Assembly (NCBI GenBank): GCA_902570915.1 | Contig: CACGAB010000002.1 | Span: 79,678-143,677, forward strand | Reading direction: 5' to 3' | DNA from: an uncultured Pelagibacteraceae bacterium | GTDB taxonomy: Bacteria; Pseudomonadota; Alphaproteobacteria; Pelagibacterales; Pelagibacteraceae | Length of the DNA stretch: 64,000 nt | Shown: positions 1 through 9,190 of the stretch, in pieces | Position numbering within the stretch: the first letter of the stretch is position 1 | Layout of the letters: each line of letters begins with the position of its first letter | Program-made: the position numbers and the translations under genes | Notes under the pieces: generated by a model | Seen by the model: the letters and a program-made list of their open reading frames with translations, nothing else | Told to the model about the DNA's origin: nothing | Databases searched by the model: none

Positions 1-580
1 ATACGAGACTGAAATTAAAAAAATGGAATCTGATCGGGCAGACTTAGTGACAGCAATTATAAAATTAAAAGATAGTATTAATGAACTCAACCAGAAGGGT
101 AGAGAGAGATTGGTTGAAGCCTTTGAAAAAGTTAATAGAAAATTCAATGAAGTTTATACAAAATTATTTAATGGTGGTAATGCAAAACTTGAACTCGTAG
201 ACTCAGAGGACCCTCTAGAAGCGGGTTTAGAAATGTTAGTTAGTCCTCCAGGAAAAAGACTTCAATCAATAACTCTATTATCGGGTGGAGAACAAGCTTT
301 AACTGCACTATCACTCATCTTCGCAGTTTTTTTAACCAATCCTTCTCCTATTTGTGTACTGGATGAAGTAGATGCTCCTTTGGATGACGCCAATGTCACA
401 AGATTTTGTAATTTATTAGATGAACTTACAAAAATAACAAATACAAAGTTTATCATCGTTACACACCATGCATTGACAATGTCAAAAATGAATAGATTAT
501 ATGGTGTAACCATGCCTGAAAAAGGAATAAGTCAGCTGGTAGCAGTTGATTTACAAAAAGCCGAGAGTATGGTTGCTTGA
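1..580 (+). CDS. smc: Chromosome partition protein SMC, C-terminal end (partial)
   Basis: This is the C-terminal part of SMC, the ATPase that organises and segregates the chromosome. The frame is open from base 2, before the listed ATG at 23, so the gene starts outside the window. The head domain is visible: the ABC signature LSGGEQALTALSLIF, then a Walker B segment ending VLDEVDAPLDDANV, then VTHH as the H-loop. The first 55 or so residues are the charged end of the coiled coil. RecN and other SMC-like ATPases share these motifs, but the LDEVDAPLDDAN form is typical of SMC proper. It ends 13 bp before the ATP synthase genes. Confidence 0.92.
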   Translation, partial: YETEIKKMESDRADLVTAIIKLKDSINELNQKGRERLVEAFEKVNRKFNEVYTKLFNGGNAKLELVDSEDPLEAGLEMLVSPPGKRLQSITLLSGGEQALTALSLIFAVFLTNPSPICVLDEVDAPLDDANVTRFCNLLDELTKITNTKFIIVTHHALTMSKMNRLYGVTMPEKGISQLVAVDLQKAESMVA

Positions 581-593
581 TTAAAATAATCGG

Positions 594-869
594 ATGTCTA
601 AAAATCAGTTCAAAACTCGCTTAGAAATTGCAAAAAAAAAGCTCTCAAAAAATGACCATGAAAACAAAAAACAGAATTCATCGCCTATTGGCTCAGCTTT
701 TAAGCTTAGTACAGAATTAGTATCTGCAGTTGCTGTAGGGACAATTATTGGGTTTATTTTAGACAGTACCTTTGGTACTAAACCATGGTTAATTTTAATT
801 TTTTTTTTTGTAGGTGTAATCGCAGGTATTACTAATGTGATTAGATCTGCTAAAAATATGCAGAAATAG
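594..869 (+). CDS. atpI: ATP synthase accessory protein AtpZ/AtpI
   Basis: This small membrane protein (91 aa) heads the F0 operon. Its family (AtpI/AtpZ, gene 1 of ATP synthase operons) assists c-ring assembly or Mg2+ handling. A charged N-terminus rich in Lys is followed by two hydrophobic segments, about residues 38-58 and 63-82, joined by the short turn FGTKPW, which is the family layout. It lies 11 bp before atpB. The call rests on size, topology and position more than on unique motifs; the exact subfamily (AtpI or AtpZ) is not decided. Confidence 0.82.
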   Translation: MSKNQFKTRLEIAKKKLSKNDHENKKQNSSPIGSAFKLSTELVSAVAVGTIIGFILDSTFGTKPWLILIFFFVGVIAGITNVIRSAKNMQK

Positions 870-880
870 ATATAAGATTT

Positions 881-1615
881 ATGGCAGCAAATCCAATGAC
901 TCAATTCGAAGTTTACAGAATTGGGCCAGAAATAAAAATCGGAGCTTTCGATATCTCATTTACAAATGCAAGTTTGTTTATGTTAGTCAGTTCTCTTGCA
1001 ATTCTCTTGATCTTTAATTTAGGGGCTAAAAAAAATTCTATGCTACCTAATAAGATTCAACTATTAGCAGAATTAAGTTACACATTCGTATCTAAAATGA
1101 TCAGCGATACAGCAGGATCTAAGGCAAAACCTTATTTCGCATTTATATTTTCATTATTTATGTTTGTTCTTTTTTGCAACATGTTTGGAATGATACCTTA
1201 TACCTTCACAGTCACTAGTCATATAATAGTAACATTTGTTTTAGCTGCATTCATATTCATCGGTGTAACAATTATTGGTTTTATAAAACATGGATTTGGT
1301 TATTTAAAACTTTTTGTACCAAGTGGAGTTCCTATTGTTTTATTGCCTTTGATAGTTGTCATTGAAATAATCTCATATCTAAGTAGACCTATTAGTTTAT
1401 CAGTTAGACTTTTTGCTAATATGATGGCCGGTCACACAATGATGAAAGTTTTCGGGGGCTTTGTTATAAGCCTTGGGATAGTTGGAGGATGGCTTCCTTT
1501 AACATTTTCTGTTGCATTAACTGGTTTGGAGATCTTAGTTGCTTTTCTTCAAGCTTATGTTTTCGCAATTTTAACATGCATTTATTTAAATGATGCATTA
1601 AATTTACACCATTAA
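881..1615 (+). CDS. atpB: ATP synthase F0 subunit a
   Basis: Subunit a forms the proton half-channels of F0 and works against the c-ring in the inner membrane. The 244-aa length and multiple hydrophobic helices fit the family. The conserved helix SRPISLSVRLFANMMAGH contains the essential arginine, and the last helix FLQAYVFAILTCIYLNDAL is also typical. It sits between atpI and atpE, with 18 bp before atpE. The F1 genes (atpHAGDC) are not in the window; alphaproteobacteria commonly keep F0 and F1 in separate operons. Confidence 0.97.
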   Translation: MAANPMTQFEVYRIGPEIKIGAFDISFTNASLFMLVSSLAILLIFNLGAKKNSMLPNKIQLLAELSYTFVSKMISDTAGSKAKPYFAFIFSLFMFVLFCNMFGMIPYTFTVTSHIIVTFVLAAFIFIGVTIIGFIKHGFGYLKLFVPSGVPIVLLPLIVVIEIISYLSRPISLSVRLFANMMAGHTMMKVFGGFVISLGIVGGWLPLTFSVALTGLEILVAFLQAYVFAILTCIYLNDALNLHH

Positions 1616-1633
1616 CTAACAAAGGAGGACATA

Positions 1634-1861
1634 ATGGAATTAGAAGCAGCAAAAATGATCGGGGCAGGTTTAGCAGCAATTGCTTTAGCTGGTGCTGGTG
1701 TAGGGATTGGGATAATTTTTGGAAATTATCTTTCGGGTGCAATGAGAAATCCATCTGCAGCACAAAAACAGTTTCCTAATTTATTATTGGGTTTTGCTTT
1801 AGCAGAAGCTACGGGACTATTTGGTTTGGTAGTCGCGTTAATCATTCTTTTCGCATTTTAA
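1634..1861 (+). CDS. atpE: ATP synthase F0 subunit c
   Basis: Subunit c (75 aa) oligomerises into the proton-driven rotor ring. Two helices flank the polar loop RNPSA, and the proton-binding carboxylate is Glu58 in FALAEATG. The usual extra polar ligands of Na+-type rings are not evident, so it is probably H+-coupled. A strong Shine-Dalgarno, AAAGGAGG, lies just upstream (1621-1628). It is stronger than at most genes here, consistent with c being needed in several copies per complex. Confidence 0.97.
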   Translation: MELEAAKMIGAGLAAIALAGAGVGIGIIFGNYLSGAMRNPSAAQKQFPNLLLGFALAEATGLFGLVVALIILFAF

Positions 1862-1865
1862 TTTG

Positions 1866-2456
1866 ATGATCAAAAAGAATTTTTTTCAGTTGATTTTTTT
1901 TTACTTCTTTTTTTCAAAAGGGGTTTTTGCAGCTGAAAGTGGAGGTATGCCTCAATTAAATCCTGAGTTTTGGATTTCTCAAATTTTTTGGCTTACATTA
2001 GTTTTTGGTATTTTGTATATTGTCTTATCAAAGCTGATATTACCAAGAATAAGTTCAAATCTTGAATTAAGAAAATCCCAGATACAAGAAAATATTGAGG
2101 CAGCTGATAAACAAAGAGAAGATAGCGAAATAAAGCTTAAAGAATATGATAACATAATTGCCAAAAGTAAACTGGAATCAAAAAATCTCTTTAATGAGAC
2201 TAGAGAAAAAACATTAAAAGCTATTAATATTAAAAGAGATACTTTAGAAAAACAAATTGATGATGAAATCAAAAAAGCTGAAATTGAAATTAGTCAGCTT
2301 AGAAAAAGTGCTCCTCAAAAAATAAATAAGATCGCAATCGAAACATCTTCAGAAATACTGAAAAATGTAATTGGTGCCGAAATTAATAACAGTAGCATTT
2401 CAGCTATTGTTGATGACTTATATAAAAAAAATGGAAACAAATATTATGGTGATTGA
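1866..2456 (+). CDS. atpF': ATP synthase F0 subunit b'
   Basis: This is one of two b-type peripheral stalk subunits. A first hydrophobic stretch resembles a signal or anchor and ends near VFAAESGG. A second membrane helix, FWISQIFWLTLVFGILYIVL, is followed by a long charged helical region that would form the stator dimer. The track starts at TTG 1863, but an ATG follows directly at 1866 and is preferred (196 aa). It overlaps the following b gene. Separate b and b' genes are normal in alphaproteobacteria. The alignment of b' first and b second is inferred from order. Confidence 0.9.
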   Translation: MIKKNFFQLIFFYFFFSKGVFAAESGGMPQLNPEFWISQIFWLTLVFGILYIVLSKLILPRISSNLELRKSQIQENIEAADKQREDSEIKLKEYDNIIAKSKLESKNLFNETREKTLKAINIKRDTLEKQIDDEIKKAEIEISQLRKSAPQKINKIAIETSSEILKNVIGAEINNSSISAIVDDLYKKNGNKYYGD

Positions 2457-2943
2457 TTCAACATTTTGGGTTGCAGTTTCATTCTTTATATTCTTAGGTG
2501 GGTTGGTCTATTTAAGAGTGCCTCAAAAAGTTAATACAATTCTAAATAAGCTTATAACAGATATAAAAAATGAGATTGAGGAGAGTGAAAAACTCAGAAA
2601 AGAAGCAAAAAACTTATTGATTAATGCTCAAAGTAAACTTGATACTGCACAATCGGTAAGAAATGAAATTTTAGAACAAGCTAAAAAAGATAGTGATAGA
2701 TTGATAATAGAGCTTAATGACAAATTCCATAAATCTTCAGAAATTAAAAAAGCACTTGCTGAAAATAAAATAGCTCAAATGAAAGAGGCAGCAATTAAAG
2801 AAATAAAAGATGCATCAGTAAAAATTGCAGTAGATTCTGTTAAAAAAATTATAACCACATCCGTTGATAAGTCTAAACTCGATAATTTATTTCAAAAAAA
2901 TTTAGAAGAGACTAAAGAAGAGCTAAAAAAAATTAATTCATAA
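2446..2943 (+). CDS. atpF: ATP synthase F0 subunit b
   Basis: This is the second stator subunit, with one N-terminal membrane helix (about residues 5-22) and a long Lys/Glu-rich helical cytoplasmic part. The track begins at 2371, deep inside the previous gene. I prefer ATG 2446, which gives MVIDSTFWVAVSFF, close to the family start, and a 165-aa product; ATG 2431 is the alternative. With either start it overlaps the end of atpF', which suggests translational coupling. It is the last F0 gene before the carotenoid cluster. Confidence 0.92.
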   Translation: MVIDSTFWVAVSFFIFLGGLVYLRVPQKVNTILNKLITDIKNEIEESEKLRKEAKNLLINAQSKLDTAQSVRNEILEQAKKDSDRLIIELNDKFHKSSEIKKALAENKIAQMKEAAIKEIKDASVKIAVDSVKKIITTSVDKSKLDNLFQKNLEETKEELKKINS

Positions 2944-2982
2944 TTTTCTTACAATTTTTTAAAAAAACTATAAATTATTAAG

Positions 2983-4443
2983 ATGAATTCTATTGTGATA
3001 GGCTCAGGTTTTGGCGGTATTGCTGCTGCCCTAAGATTGAAAGCTAAAGGTCATCAAGTAACATTGGTTGAAAAACATCCTGATCTTGGTGGGAGAGCAA
3101 GAGTTTTTAAAAAAAATGGTTTCACTTACGATGGTGGACCCACAGTTATTACTGCACCCTATTTAATTGATGAATTATTCAAATTATTTAAAAAAGACTC
3201 AAAAAATTACATAGAACTTTCCCCTCTTAAAATTTGGTATCAATTTATTTTTGGAGATAACTCAAAATTTAACTACTCAGGTGATGAAACTGAAATGAAA
3301 AAACAAATTGCAGAAATTAGTAAAGATGATGTTGAGGGATATGAAAAATTAGTAAGTTTTACAAAAAAAATTTTTGACAAGGGTTTTTTAGAACTTGCGG
3401 ACGTTCCTTTTGATAAACCTTTTTTTATGATGCGGCAACTTCCTTCACTTCTAAAACTTAAAAGTTATAAATCAGTTTATTCATTAGTTTCATCTTTTAT
3501 AAAAAATGAAAAACTAAGAAGAATTTTAAGCATGCATCCTCTTTTAGTTGGGGGAAATCCTTTTACAACTACTTCTATTTATGGACTAATTTTATATTTA
3601 GAGAAAAAATGGGGAATTCATTACTCGATGGGTGGGACAGGTAATATTATTAAAGGTTTTGAGAAACTAATGAACGAAGTTGATATTAAAATTATAAAGG
3701 GCCATGAAGTAGAAAAAATTATTTCAAATGGAAATAAAATAACTGGTGTCAGACTTGATAATGATACTAATATTTTAGCTGATAATGTTATTTGCAATGC
3801 CGACCCACCTGCAGTTTACGAAAAGTTGCTTAATGGAAACACAAAAAATTCAATGATGTTCAAATGGAAATGGGGAAGGATGGAATACTCTATGGGATTA
3901 TTTGTATATTATTTTGGAACAAAAAAAACTTACCAAAACGTTGAACATCACACAATAAAATTTGGAAATAAGTATAAAGAACATCTCGATGACATATTTG
4001 AGAATAAAAAATTAAATGATGATATAAGTTATTATCTTCATAGACCCTCTGCTACTGATAAAACTATGGCTCCTGCTGGACAGGATTGTTTTTACGTTCT
4101 TGTTCCAGTTCCCAATAATCAATCTAAAATTAATTGGTCTATTCAGGGAGAAAAGATGAAAAATTTAGTAATTAAAAAAATGGAAAAAGATCTTATGCCA
4201 AACTTAAGAGAAAATATTGTTGAAGATTTTTATTTGACACCAGACTATTTTGAGAAAGACTTAAATACAAAATATGGATCGGGCTTCTCAATTCAACCAA
4301 AATTTACACAATCTGCTTATTTTAGATTTCATAATAAATCTGAAATATACGATGGACTTTATTTTGTTGGAGCTGGAACACATCCAGGGGCTGGTGTGCC
4401 CGGCGTTCTATCCTCAGCTAAAGTATTAGATAAAATTTTATAA
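2983..4443 (+). CDS. crtI: Phytoene desaturase
   Basis: CrtI is an FAD enzyme that desaturates colourless phytoene to lycopene. The N-terminus carries the dinucleotide-binding motif GSGFGGIAAALRLKAKGH followed by DLGGRARVF. The C-terminus has the bacterial phytoene dehydrogenase signature around GLYFVGAGTHPGAGVPGVL. Length (486 aa) is normal. It is the first gene of a tight crtI-crtB-crtY-blh run. A 39-bp AT-rich gap separates it from atpF, so it may have its own promoter or be read through from the F0 operon. Confidence 0.96.
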   Translation: MNSIVIGSGFGGIAAALRLKAKGHQVTLVEKHPDLGGRARVFKKNGFTYDGGPTVITAPYLIDELFKLFKKDSKNYIELSPLKIWYQFIFGDNSKFNYSGDETEMKKQIAEISKDDVEGYEKLVSFTKKIFDKGFLELADVPFDKPFFMMRQLPSLLKLKSYKSVYSLVSSFIKNEKLRRILSMHPLLVGGNPFTTTSIYGLILYLEKKWGIHYSMGGTGNIIKGFEKLMNEVDIKIIKGHEVEKIISNGNKITGVRLDNDTNILADNVICNADPPAVYEKLLNGNTKNSMMFKWKWGRMEYSMGLFVYYFGTKKTYQNVEHHTIKFGNKYKEHLDDIFENKKLNDDISYYLHRPSATDKTMAPAGQDCFYVLVPVPNNQSKINWSIQGEKMKNLVIKKMEKDLMPNLRENIVEDFYLTPDYFEKDLNTKYGSGFSIQPKFTQSAYFRFHNKSEIYDGLYFVGAGTHPGAGVPGVLSSAKVLDKIL

Positions 4444-5294
4444 TGTCTGATAAAAGTTACTTGTCTGTTTATGCTAAGTCATTTAGCTGGGCCGGTTTTT
4501 TTTTACCAAGGGAAACACTTAAAAAATGTTCTGTATTATATGATTTTTGTAGAGTTGTAGACAATATTGCAGACGATAATGACGAGATAGAGGTCAAAGA
4601 AAAAAAATTTGCTGAATTTGAAAATGAATTTAATCAAAAAAAATTTGATAACCTTATTATAAAGAATATGTGGGGTATCATGGAGGAATTCAACATATCC
4701 ATAAAAATAGTTCAAGATTTATTGGCTGGTATTAGATCAGATATTAAAGAAAAAGTTGAAATAAATTCAAAAAAAGACTTATTAATTTATTCATATAGAG
4801 TAGCTGGGACTGTAGGTTTAATGATGGCAAAAATTTTAAATGTAACAAAAAAAAATTCTCTCAAGTCAGCTATTGATTTAGGAATAGCAATGCAATTAAC
4901 AAATATATCTAGAGATGTCTTAGAAGACTCAAAAAATAATAGATTTTATATTGAGGAAAATTTTGAAAAGATCTCCTCTACTGTCAATCTTGCGAACCGA
5001 TATTATCAAGATTCTTTTTATGCAATAAAAAGCATACCAATAAGTTTCCGTTTTTCTATATTGGTTGCTAGAAGAGTGTATAGAAAAATAGGATATAAAA
5101 TTTTAAAAAAAAAAAACTTAGAGAACTACCTAAGATCAGGGAAAATTTATGTCTCAAACATTGAAAAAGTATTGGAGACTTTTCTGTCAATTTTTGACTT
5201 AATCAGTTTATTTTTAATTAATAAAAACGAAGATCAAATTCAACATGATCACATTCTGATAAATGAGGAAATAAATTTAAATGAAAGAATTTGA
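4443..5294 (+). CDS. crtB: Phytoene synthase
   Basis: CrtB condenses two geranylgeranyl diphosphates head-to-head to phytoene. Both Mg-binding Asp-rich motifs are present: DFCRVVDNIADD near residue 30 and QLTNISRDVLEDSKNNRFYI near residue 155. The ATG overlaps the last base of the crtI stop, indicating coupled translation. A run of 12 A lies inside the frame at 5105-5116 (ILKKKN), a possible slippage site, yet the frame is intact. At 283 aa it is slightly short, but complete. Confidence 0.95.
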   Translation: MSDKSYLSVYAKSFSWAGFFLPRETLKKCSVLYDFCRVVDNIADDNDEIEVKEKKFAEFENEFNQKKFDNLIIKNMWGIMEEFNISIKIVQDLLAGIRSDIKEKVEINSKKDLLIYSYRVAGTVGLMMAKILNVTKKNSLKSAIDLGIAMQLTNISRDVLEDSKNNRFYIEENFEKISSTVNLANRYYQDSFYAIKSIPISFRFSILVARRVYRKIGYKILKKKNLENYLRSGKIYVSNIEKVLETFLSIFDLISLFLINKNEDQIQHDHILINEEINLNERI

Positions 5295-6348
5295 TTATGT
5301 AATTATAGGTGGTGGTTGTGCAGGATTATCTCTTGCTTATGAGTTAGAAATTCATGAAAAATTAAAAGATAAAACTTTAGCAATTATTGAACCAAGGAAG
5401 GAATATAAACGAGATAAGACTTGGTCTTTTTGGAAAGTAGCACCTCATAATTTTGACGATTGTGTAAAAAAAAATTGGGATAATTTTTCAGTTAACATAC
5501 CAGGTAAAACAAATTATTTAGAATGTAAAAATTTTCCATATCAAAGTATTGATAGTGGTTTATTTTATGAAAAAATTAAAAACAAACTAAAAAAAAACGA
5601 AAATATTTTCTTTTTTAAAAATATAGAAGAGATTAATAAGCAAAATTCTTTGGTTTTTAATAGTGTGCCAAATATCAAAAAAAACCATCTAAATCTTTGG
5701 CAACATTTTTGTGGTGTAGAAATAAAAACAGAGAACGATATTTTCGACGAAAAAATTTTTAACCTCATGGATTTTGATTGTGAACAAAGAGAAAGCGTGC
5801 ATTTTTTTTATACATTACCATACACAAAAAATAGAGCTTTAGTAGAAACAACTTGGTTATCAAAAATGAATGACAATTCACAAAAAGATTATGAGAATCA
5901 AATCAACAATTATATTAAAAATAATTTGAAAATTAAAAATTATGAAATTACATATAAAGAAGAGGGAGCAATACCCTTGTTTTATCCATTAAATAAAAAT
6001 GAAAAAAATAAAATTAATATTGGAACAGCTGGTGGAATGACAAGATTAAGCACTGGATATACTTTTTTAAATATACAAGAACACAGCAAGTATATTAGAG
6101 AGAATATTGATAATATTTCAAATGCTAAAAAATTTGAAATAGATAGAAAATACAAATTTTTGGATGAAATTTTTTTACGCGTTCTTAAAAAAAATCCTGA
6201 AAAAATGTCTGATGTATTTTTTAAGATGTTTAAGACTTCACCAAAGACTGTTATAAAATTTCTATCAAACAAAAGTAATTTTTTAGAAGATTTAAGTATA
6301 ATTTTTAAAATGCCAAAATTGATATTTATTAAAGCTTTATTTGACTAA
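5281..6348 (+). CDS. crtY: Lycopene beta-cyclase
   Basis: CrtY cyclises lycopene to beta-carotene. The N-terminus has the FAD/NAD fold motif VIIGGGCAGLSLAYEL. A later GTAGGMTRLSTGYTF segment matches the G-GG--P-TGY region of the lycopene cyclase family, with Leu-Ser where Pro is usual. Length (355 aa) is close to bacterial CrtY. It overlaps crtB by 14 bp. Codon use and A-richness match the neighbours, so the sequence itself gives no sign of recent transfer. Confidence 0.93.
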   Translation: MKEFDYVIIGGGCAGLSLAYELEIHEKLKDKTLAIIEPRKEYKRDKTWSFWKVAPHNFDDCVKKNWDNFSVNIPGKTNYLECKNFPYQSIDSGLFYEKIKNKLKKNENIFFFKNIEEINKQNSLVFNSVPNIKKNHLNLWQHFCGVEIKTENDIFDEKIFNLMDFDCEQRESVHFFYTLPYTKNRALVETTWLSKMNDNSQKDYENQINNYIKNNLKIKNYEITYKEEGAIPLFYPLNKNEKNKINIGTAGGMTRLSTGYTFLNIQEHSKYIRENIDNISNAKKFEIDRKYKFLDEIFLRVLKKNPEKMSDVFFKMFKTSPKTVIKFLSNKSNFLEDLSIIFKMPKLIFIKALFD

Positions 6349-6354
6349 TTGATA

Positions 6355-7290
6355 ATGACTATACAGATTAAGAAAATTAACTTTAAACATTCTTTTATTT
6401 TTTTTTTATTTTGTAATATTGTTTCTCTACCGTTTATAAAAGCTTACAATCTAAGTATTTCTCCATTAATTTGTTTATTATTAATTTTAATAATTGGTGT
6501 ATCACATGGTTCTTTGGATCATATAAAGGGAAGGAAGCTTCTAAAAATTTTCCAAATAAATAATATAATTACTTTTTATACATCCTATTTTCTGCTGGCA
6601 GTAACAATTATAATTCTTTGGGTACTTTTACCAACAGTAGTGCTTATTGCTTTTTTAATTGTTGCCTCATTTCATTTTGGAAAAGAAGATACTCAATTTC
6701 TAATTGATAATAATTCATATTTAAATCAATTTTTATTTTTTCTTAAAGGATCTTTAATAATATTGGCACCACTGTATTTTAATTTTAATGAAACCGTTTC
6801 TATATTCAAATTACTATTAATCGAAAATGAGTCGTTTTATCAAAGTTTAAATGTGATCGAAAATAATAATTTTTTGATAATTGGGATTGTGTTAAGTGCA
6901 TTATCTAGCATTATTTTATTTTTCAAAAAATTTGAGTTAAAGAAATTTACAATTTTTTTTGATTACTTCTCGATAATAATCATTAATATGCATTTCTCTC
7001 CTTTAATAGCCTTCACAATTTATTTTTGTTTTTTACATTCTATAAGACATAGTATTTCATTAATCACTGAGCTTGATCAAAAAAGTTTAAGGAATGGAGT
7101 TTTAGTTTTTATTAAAAAAGCTACCCCTTTAACTTTCCTAACTGGTATTTTTTGTTTAATAGGTCTTTATTTTTTAAATAATAATTACAATTTAGACAGT
7201 GCAATTTTGAAATTAATATTTATAGGTTTGGCGTCTTTAACTTTTCCGCATATATTGCTCGAATATTTGATTGAAAAAAATGAAAAATAA
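6355..7290 (+). CDS. blh: Beta-carotene 15,15'-dioxygenase (Brp/Blh family)
   Basis: Blh cleaves beta-carotene into two molecules of retinal, the chromophore of proteorhodopsin. The protein is very hydrophobic with many membrane segments. It has the family motifs GVSHGSLDHIKG and SFHFGKEDTQF, with His residues likely to bind the active-site iron, plus a later FLHSIRHSIS. The track starts at TTG 6349; ATG 6355 is preferred (311 aa). It follows crtY directly and overlaps ispH. Its presence is the main reason to think this organism makes retinal. Confidence 0.92.
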   Translation: MTIQIKKINFKHSFIFFLFCNIVSLPFIKAYNLSISPLICLLLILIIGVSHGSLDHIKGRKLLKIFQINNIITFYTSYFLLAVTIIILWVLLPTVVLIAFLIVASFHFGKEDTQFLIDNNSYLNQFLFFLKGSLIILAPLYFNFNETVSIFKLLLIENESFYQSLNVIENNNFLIIGIVLSALSSIILFFKKFELKKFTIFFDYFSIIIINMHFSPLIAFTIYFCFLHSIRHSISLITELDQKSLRNGVLVFIKKATPLTFLTGIFCLIGLYFLNNNYNLDSAILKLIFIGLASLTFPHILLEYLIEKNEK

Positions 7291-8224
7291 AGAAATAAAA
7301 ATTTTACTATCTGCGCCAAGAGGATTTTGTGCGGGTGTAGAGAGAGCTATTGAAATTGTTGAAAAGGCCATTAAAAAATACGGAGTGCCAGTTTACGTTC
7401 GACATGAAATTGTTCATAATAAATTTGTAGTTGACGATTTAAAAAAGAAAGGAGCTATATTTGTTGAGGAGCTTGAAGAAATTAAAGATAAAACTAGACC
7501 TGTAATTTTTTCTGCGCACGGGGTTCCGAAAAAAGTTCCCTATGAAGCTGAAAGTTACAAAATGACATATGTGGATGCTACTTGTCCTTTAGTGTCGAAA
7601 GTTCATCGCGAAGCTGAAAATCTTCACAAATCAGGTTATCACTTAATTTTGATTGGACACCAGAACCATCCTGAAGTTGTTGGAACAATGGGACAATTAC
7701 CAGTAGGTTCGATAGATCTTATTCAAGATGAAGATGAAGCAAAAAAATATGAATTTAAAGAAAAAAAAAAATTAGCTTATGTAACTCAAACAACCTTATC
7801 AGTAGATGATACAAGAAGTATAATTGGTATTTTAAAAGATAGATTTCCTGGTATTAGAGAGCCACATAAAGAAGATATATGTTATGCAACGACAAATAGA
7901 CAGATGGCTGTAAAAAATATTGCAAAAAATTGCGATGTGTTTTTTGTAATTGGAAGTAGAAATTCCTCAAATTCAGTGAGACTTGTTGAGGTTGCAAAAA
8001 AATCAGGTTGTAACAATGCTCATCTTATTCACTCACAAAGTGAAATACCTTATGATTTAATTGAAAAATCTAATACTGTAGGGATATCTTCCGGAGCCTC
8101 TGCACCAGAAATTCTTGTAGAAAATTTCATAGAGAGTTTAAAAAAAAAATTTACAGTGTCCATAGACGAGGTTGAAATAATCAGAGAAAACGTTGTTTTC
8201 AAAGTACCTAAAAAATTAAATTAA
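7280..8224 (+). CDS. ispH: 4-hydroxy-3-methylbut-2-enyl diphosphate reductase
   Basis: IspH (LytB) is the last enzyme of the MEP pathway and makes IPP and DMAPP. The three cysteines that bind the iron-sulfur cluster are visible in APRGFCAGVERAI, VDATCPLVSK and EDICYATTNRQ. Length is about 314 aa from ATG 7280, which I prefer to the TTG at 7271; it overlaps the end of blh by 11 bp. Placement behind the carotenoid genes links isoprenoid supply to carotenoid and retinal output, though IspH is also needed for quinones and undecaprenyl carriers. Confidence 0.96.
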   Translation: MKNKEIKILLSAPRGFCAGVERAIEIVEKAIKKYGVPVYVRHEIVHNKFVVDDLKKKGAIFVEELEEIKDKTRPVIFSAHGVPKKVPYEAESYKMTYVDATCPLVSKVHREAENLHKSGYHLILIGHQNHPEVVGTMGQLPVGSIDLIQDEDEAKKYEFKEKKKLAYVTQTTLSVDDTRSIIGILKDRFPGIREPHKEDICYATTNRQMAVKNIAKNCDVFFVIGSRNSSNSVRLVEVAKKSGCNNAHLIHSQSEIPYDLIEKSNTVGISSGASAPEILVENFIESLKKKFTVSIDEVEIIRENVVFKVPKKLN

Positions 8225-9190
8225 ATGGCTGTCTATACCAAGATTAATAGGAGTGATTTAAAATCTATAAATAGAGAATTTAATTTTGAAAATTTTCAAA
8301 GTTTTAAAGGAATAAAACAAGGTATTGAAAACACTAATTATTTGCTCAGATCAAAAAATAAAAAGTTTATTCTTACAATTTTTGAAAAAAGAGTTGTGAA
8401 AAAAGAGATACCTTTTTTTATGAAATTAATGGATCAATTAAGTAATCTAAATATTAGTTGCCCTAAACCTCTTAAAAATAATCGAGGAAATTATCTAATC
8501 AAGGTTAAAAACAAAGTATCTTGTGTCGTAACTTTTCTTGACGGAAAAGATAAAAAAAAGCTTAATCTTAAGAATTGTTTTGATATTGGTAAAACAATTG
8601 CGCAAATACACCTATCTACAAAAAAGCTAAAACTATACAGAAAAAACTCGATGGGTATTAAAAATCTTAATCCTCTATTAAATAGTATTAAATTTAAGTC
8701 TCAAAAATTTAGTAACTTAGAAAAGTTTTTAAAAGATAATTTTAAAGATATAAAAGATAAATGGCCAAAAAAATTACCTCAAGGTATTATTCATGGAGAT
8801 CTATTTATAGATAATATTTTTTTTAAAGGTAATAAACTATCTGGCATAATTGATTTTTATTTTGCGGCTAATGATTATTTTATGTATGAGATTGCTATTT
8901 GCATAAATGCTTTATGTTTTGATAAAAATAAATCAAGATTTAGAATTAATAAAAGAAAGATCAAGAATTTAATCAAAGGTTACGAAAGTGTAAAAAAAAT
9001 TACTAAAAAAGAAAAGAGATCAATAAATATTCTATGCCGTGGTGCAGCAATGAGATATTTTTTAACCAGACTTTATGACTATACAAATACTCCTAAAACA
9101 GCATTAATTAAGATCAAAGATCCTAGAGAGTATTATCAAAAATTAGTAATACATAATAATTTAAAAACCTATAAAGATTACTTAAGTTAA
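8225..9190 (+). CDS. thrB: Homoserine kinase (ThrB, APH-fold type)
   Basis: This enzyme phosphorylates homoserine in threonine synthesis. It belongs to the aminoglycoside-phosphotransferase-like homoserine kinases, not the GHMP family. The N-terminal region has GIENTNYLL, and the catalytic loop and metal motif are HGDLFIDNIF and IIDFYFA, near residues 190-215. Length (321 aa) is typical. It begins right after ispH and overlaps rnhA by one base. thrC, the next pathway step, is 1 kb away on the other strand, which supports the call. Confidence 0.9.
   Translation: MAVYTKINRSDLKSINREFNFENFQSFKGIKQGIENTNYLLRSKNKKFILTIFEKRVVKKEIPFFMKLMDQLSNLNISCPKPLKNNRGNYLIKVKNKVSCVVTFLDGKDKKKLNLKNCFDIGKTIAQIHLSTKKLKLYRKNSMGIKNLNPLLNSIKFKSQKFSNLEKFLKDNFKDIKDKWPKKLPQGIIHGDLFIDNIFFKGNKLSGIIDFYFAANDYFMYEIAICINALCFDKNKSRFRINKRKIKNLIKGYESVKKITKKEKRSINILCRGAAMRYFLTRLYDYTNTPKTALIKIKDPREYYQKLVIHNNLKTYKDYLS

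Noticed and set aside
2371-2445. N-terminal extension of atpF
   Set aside because: The track start lies inside atpF' and encodes residues unlike subunit b; ATG 2446 matches the family start.
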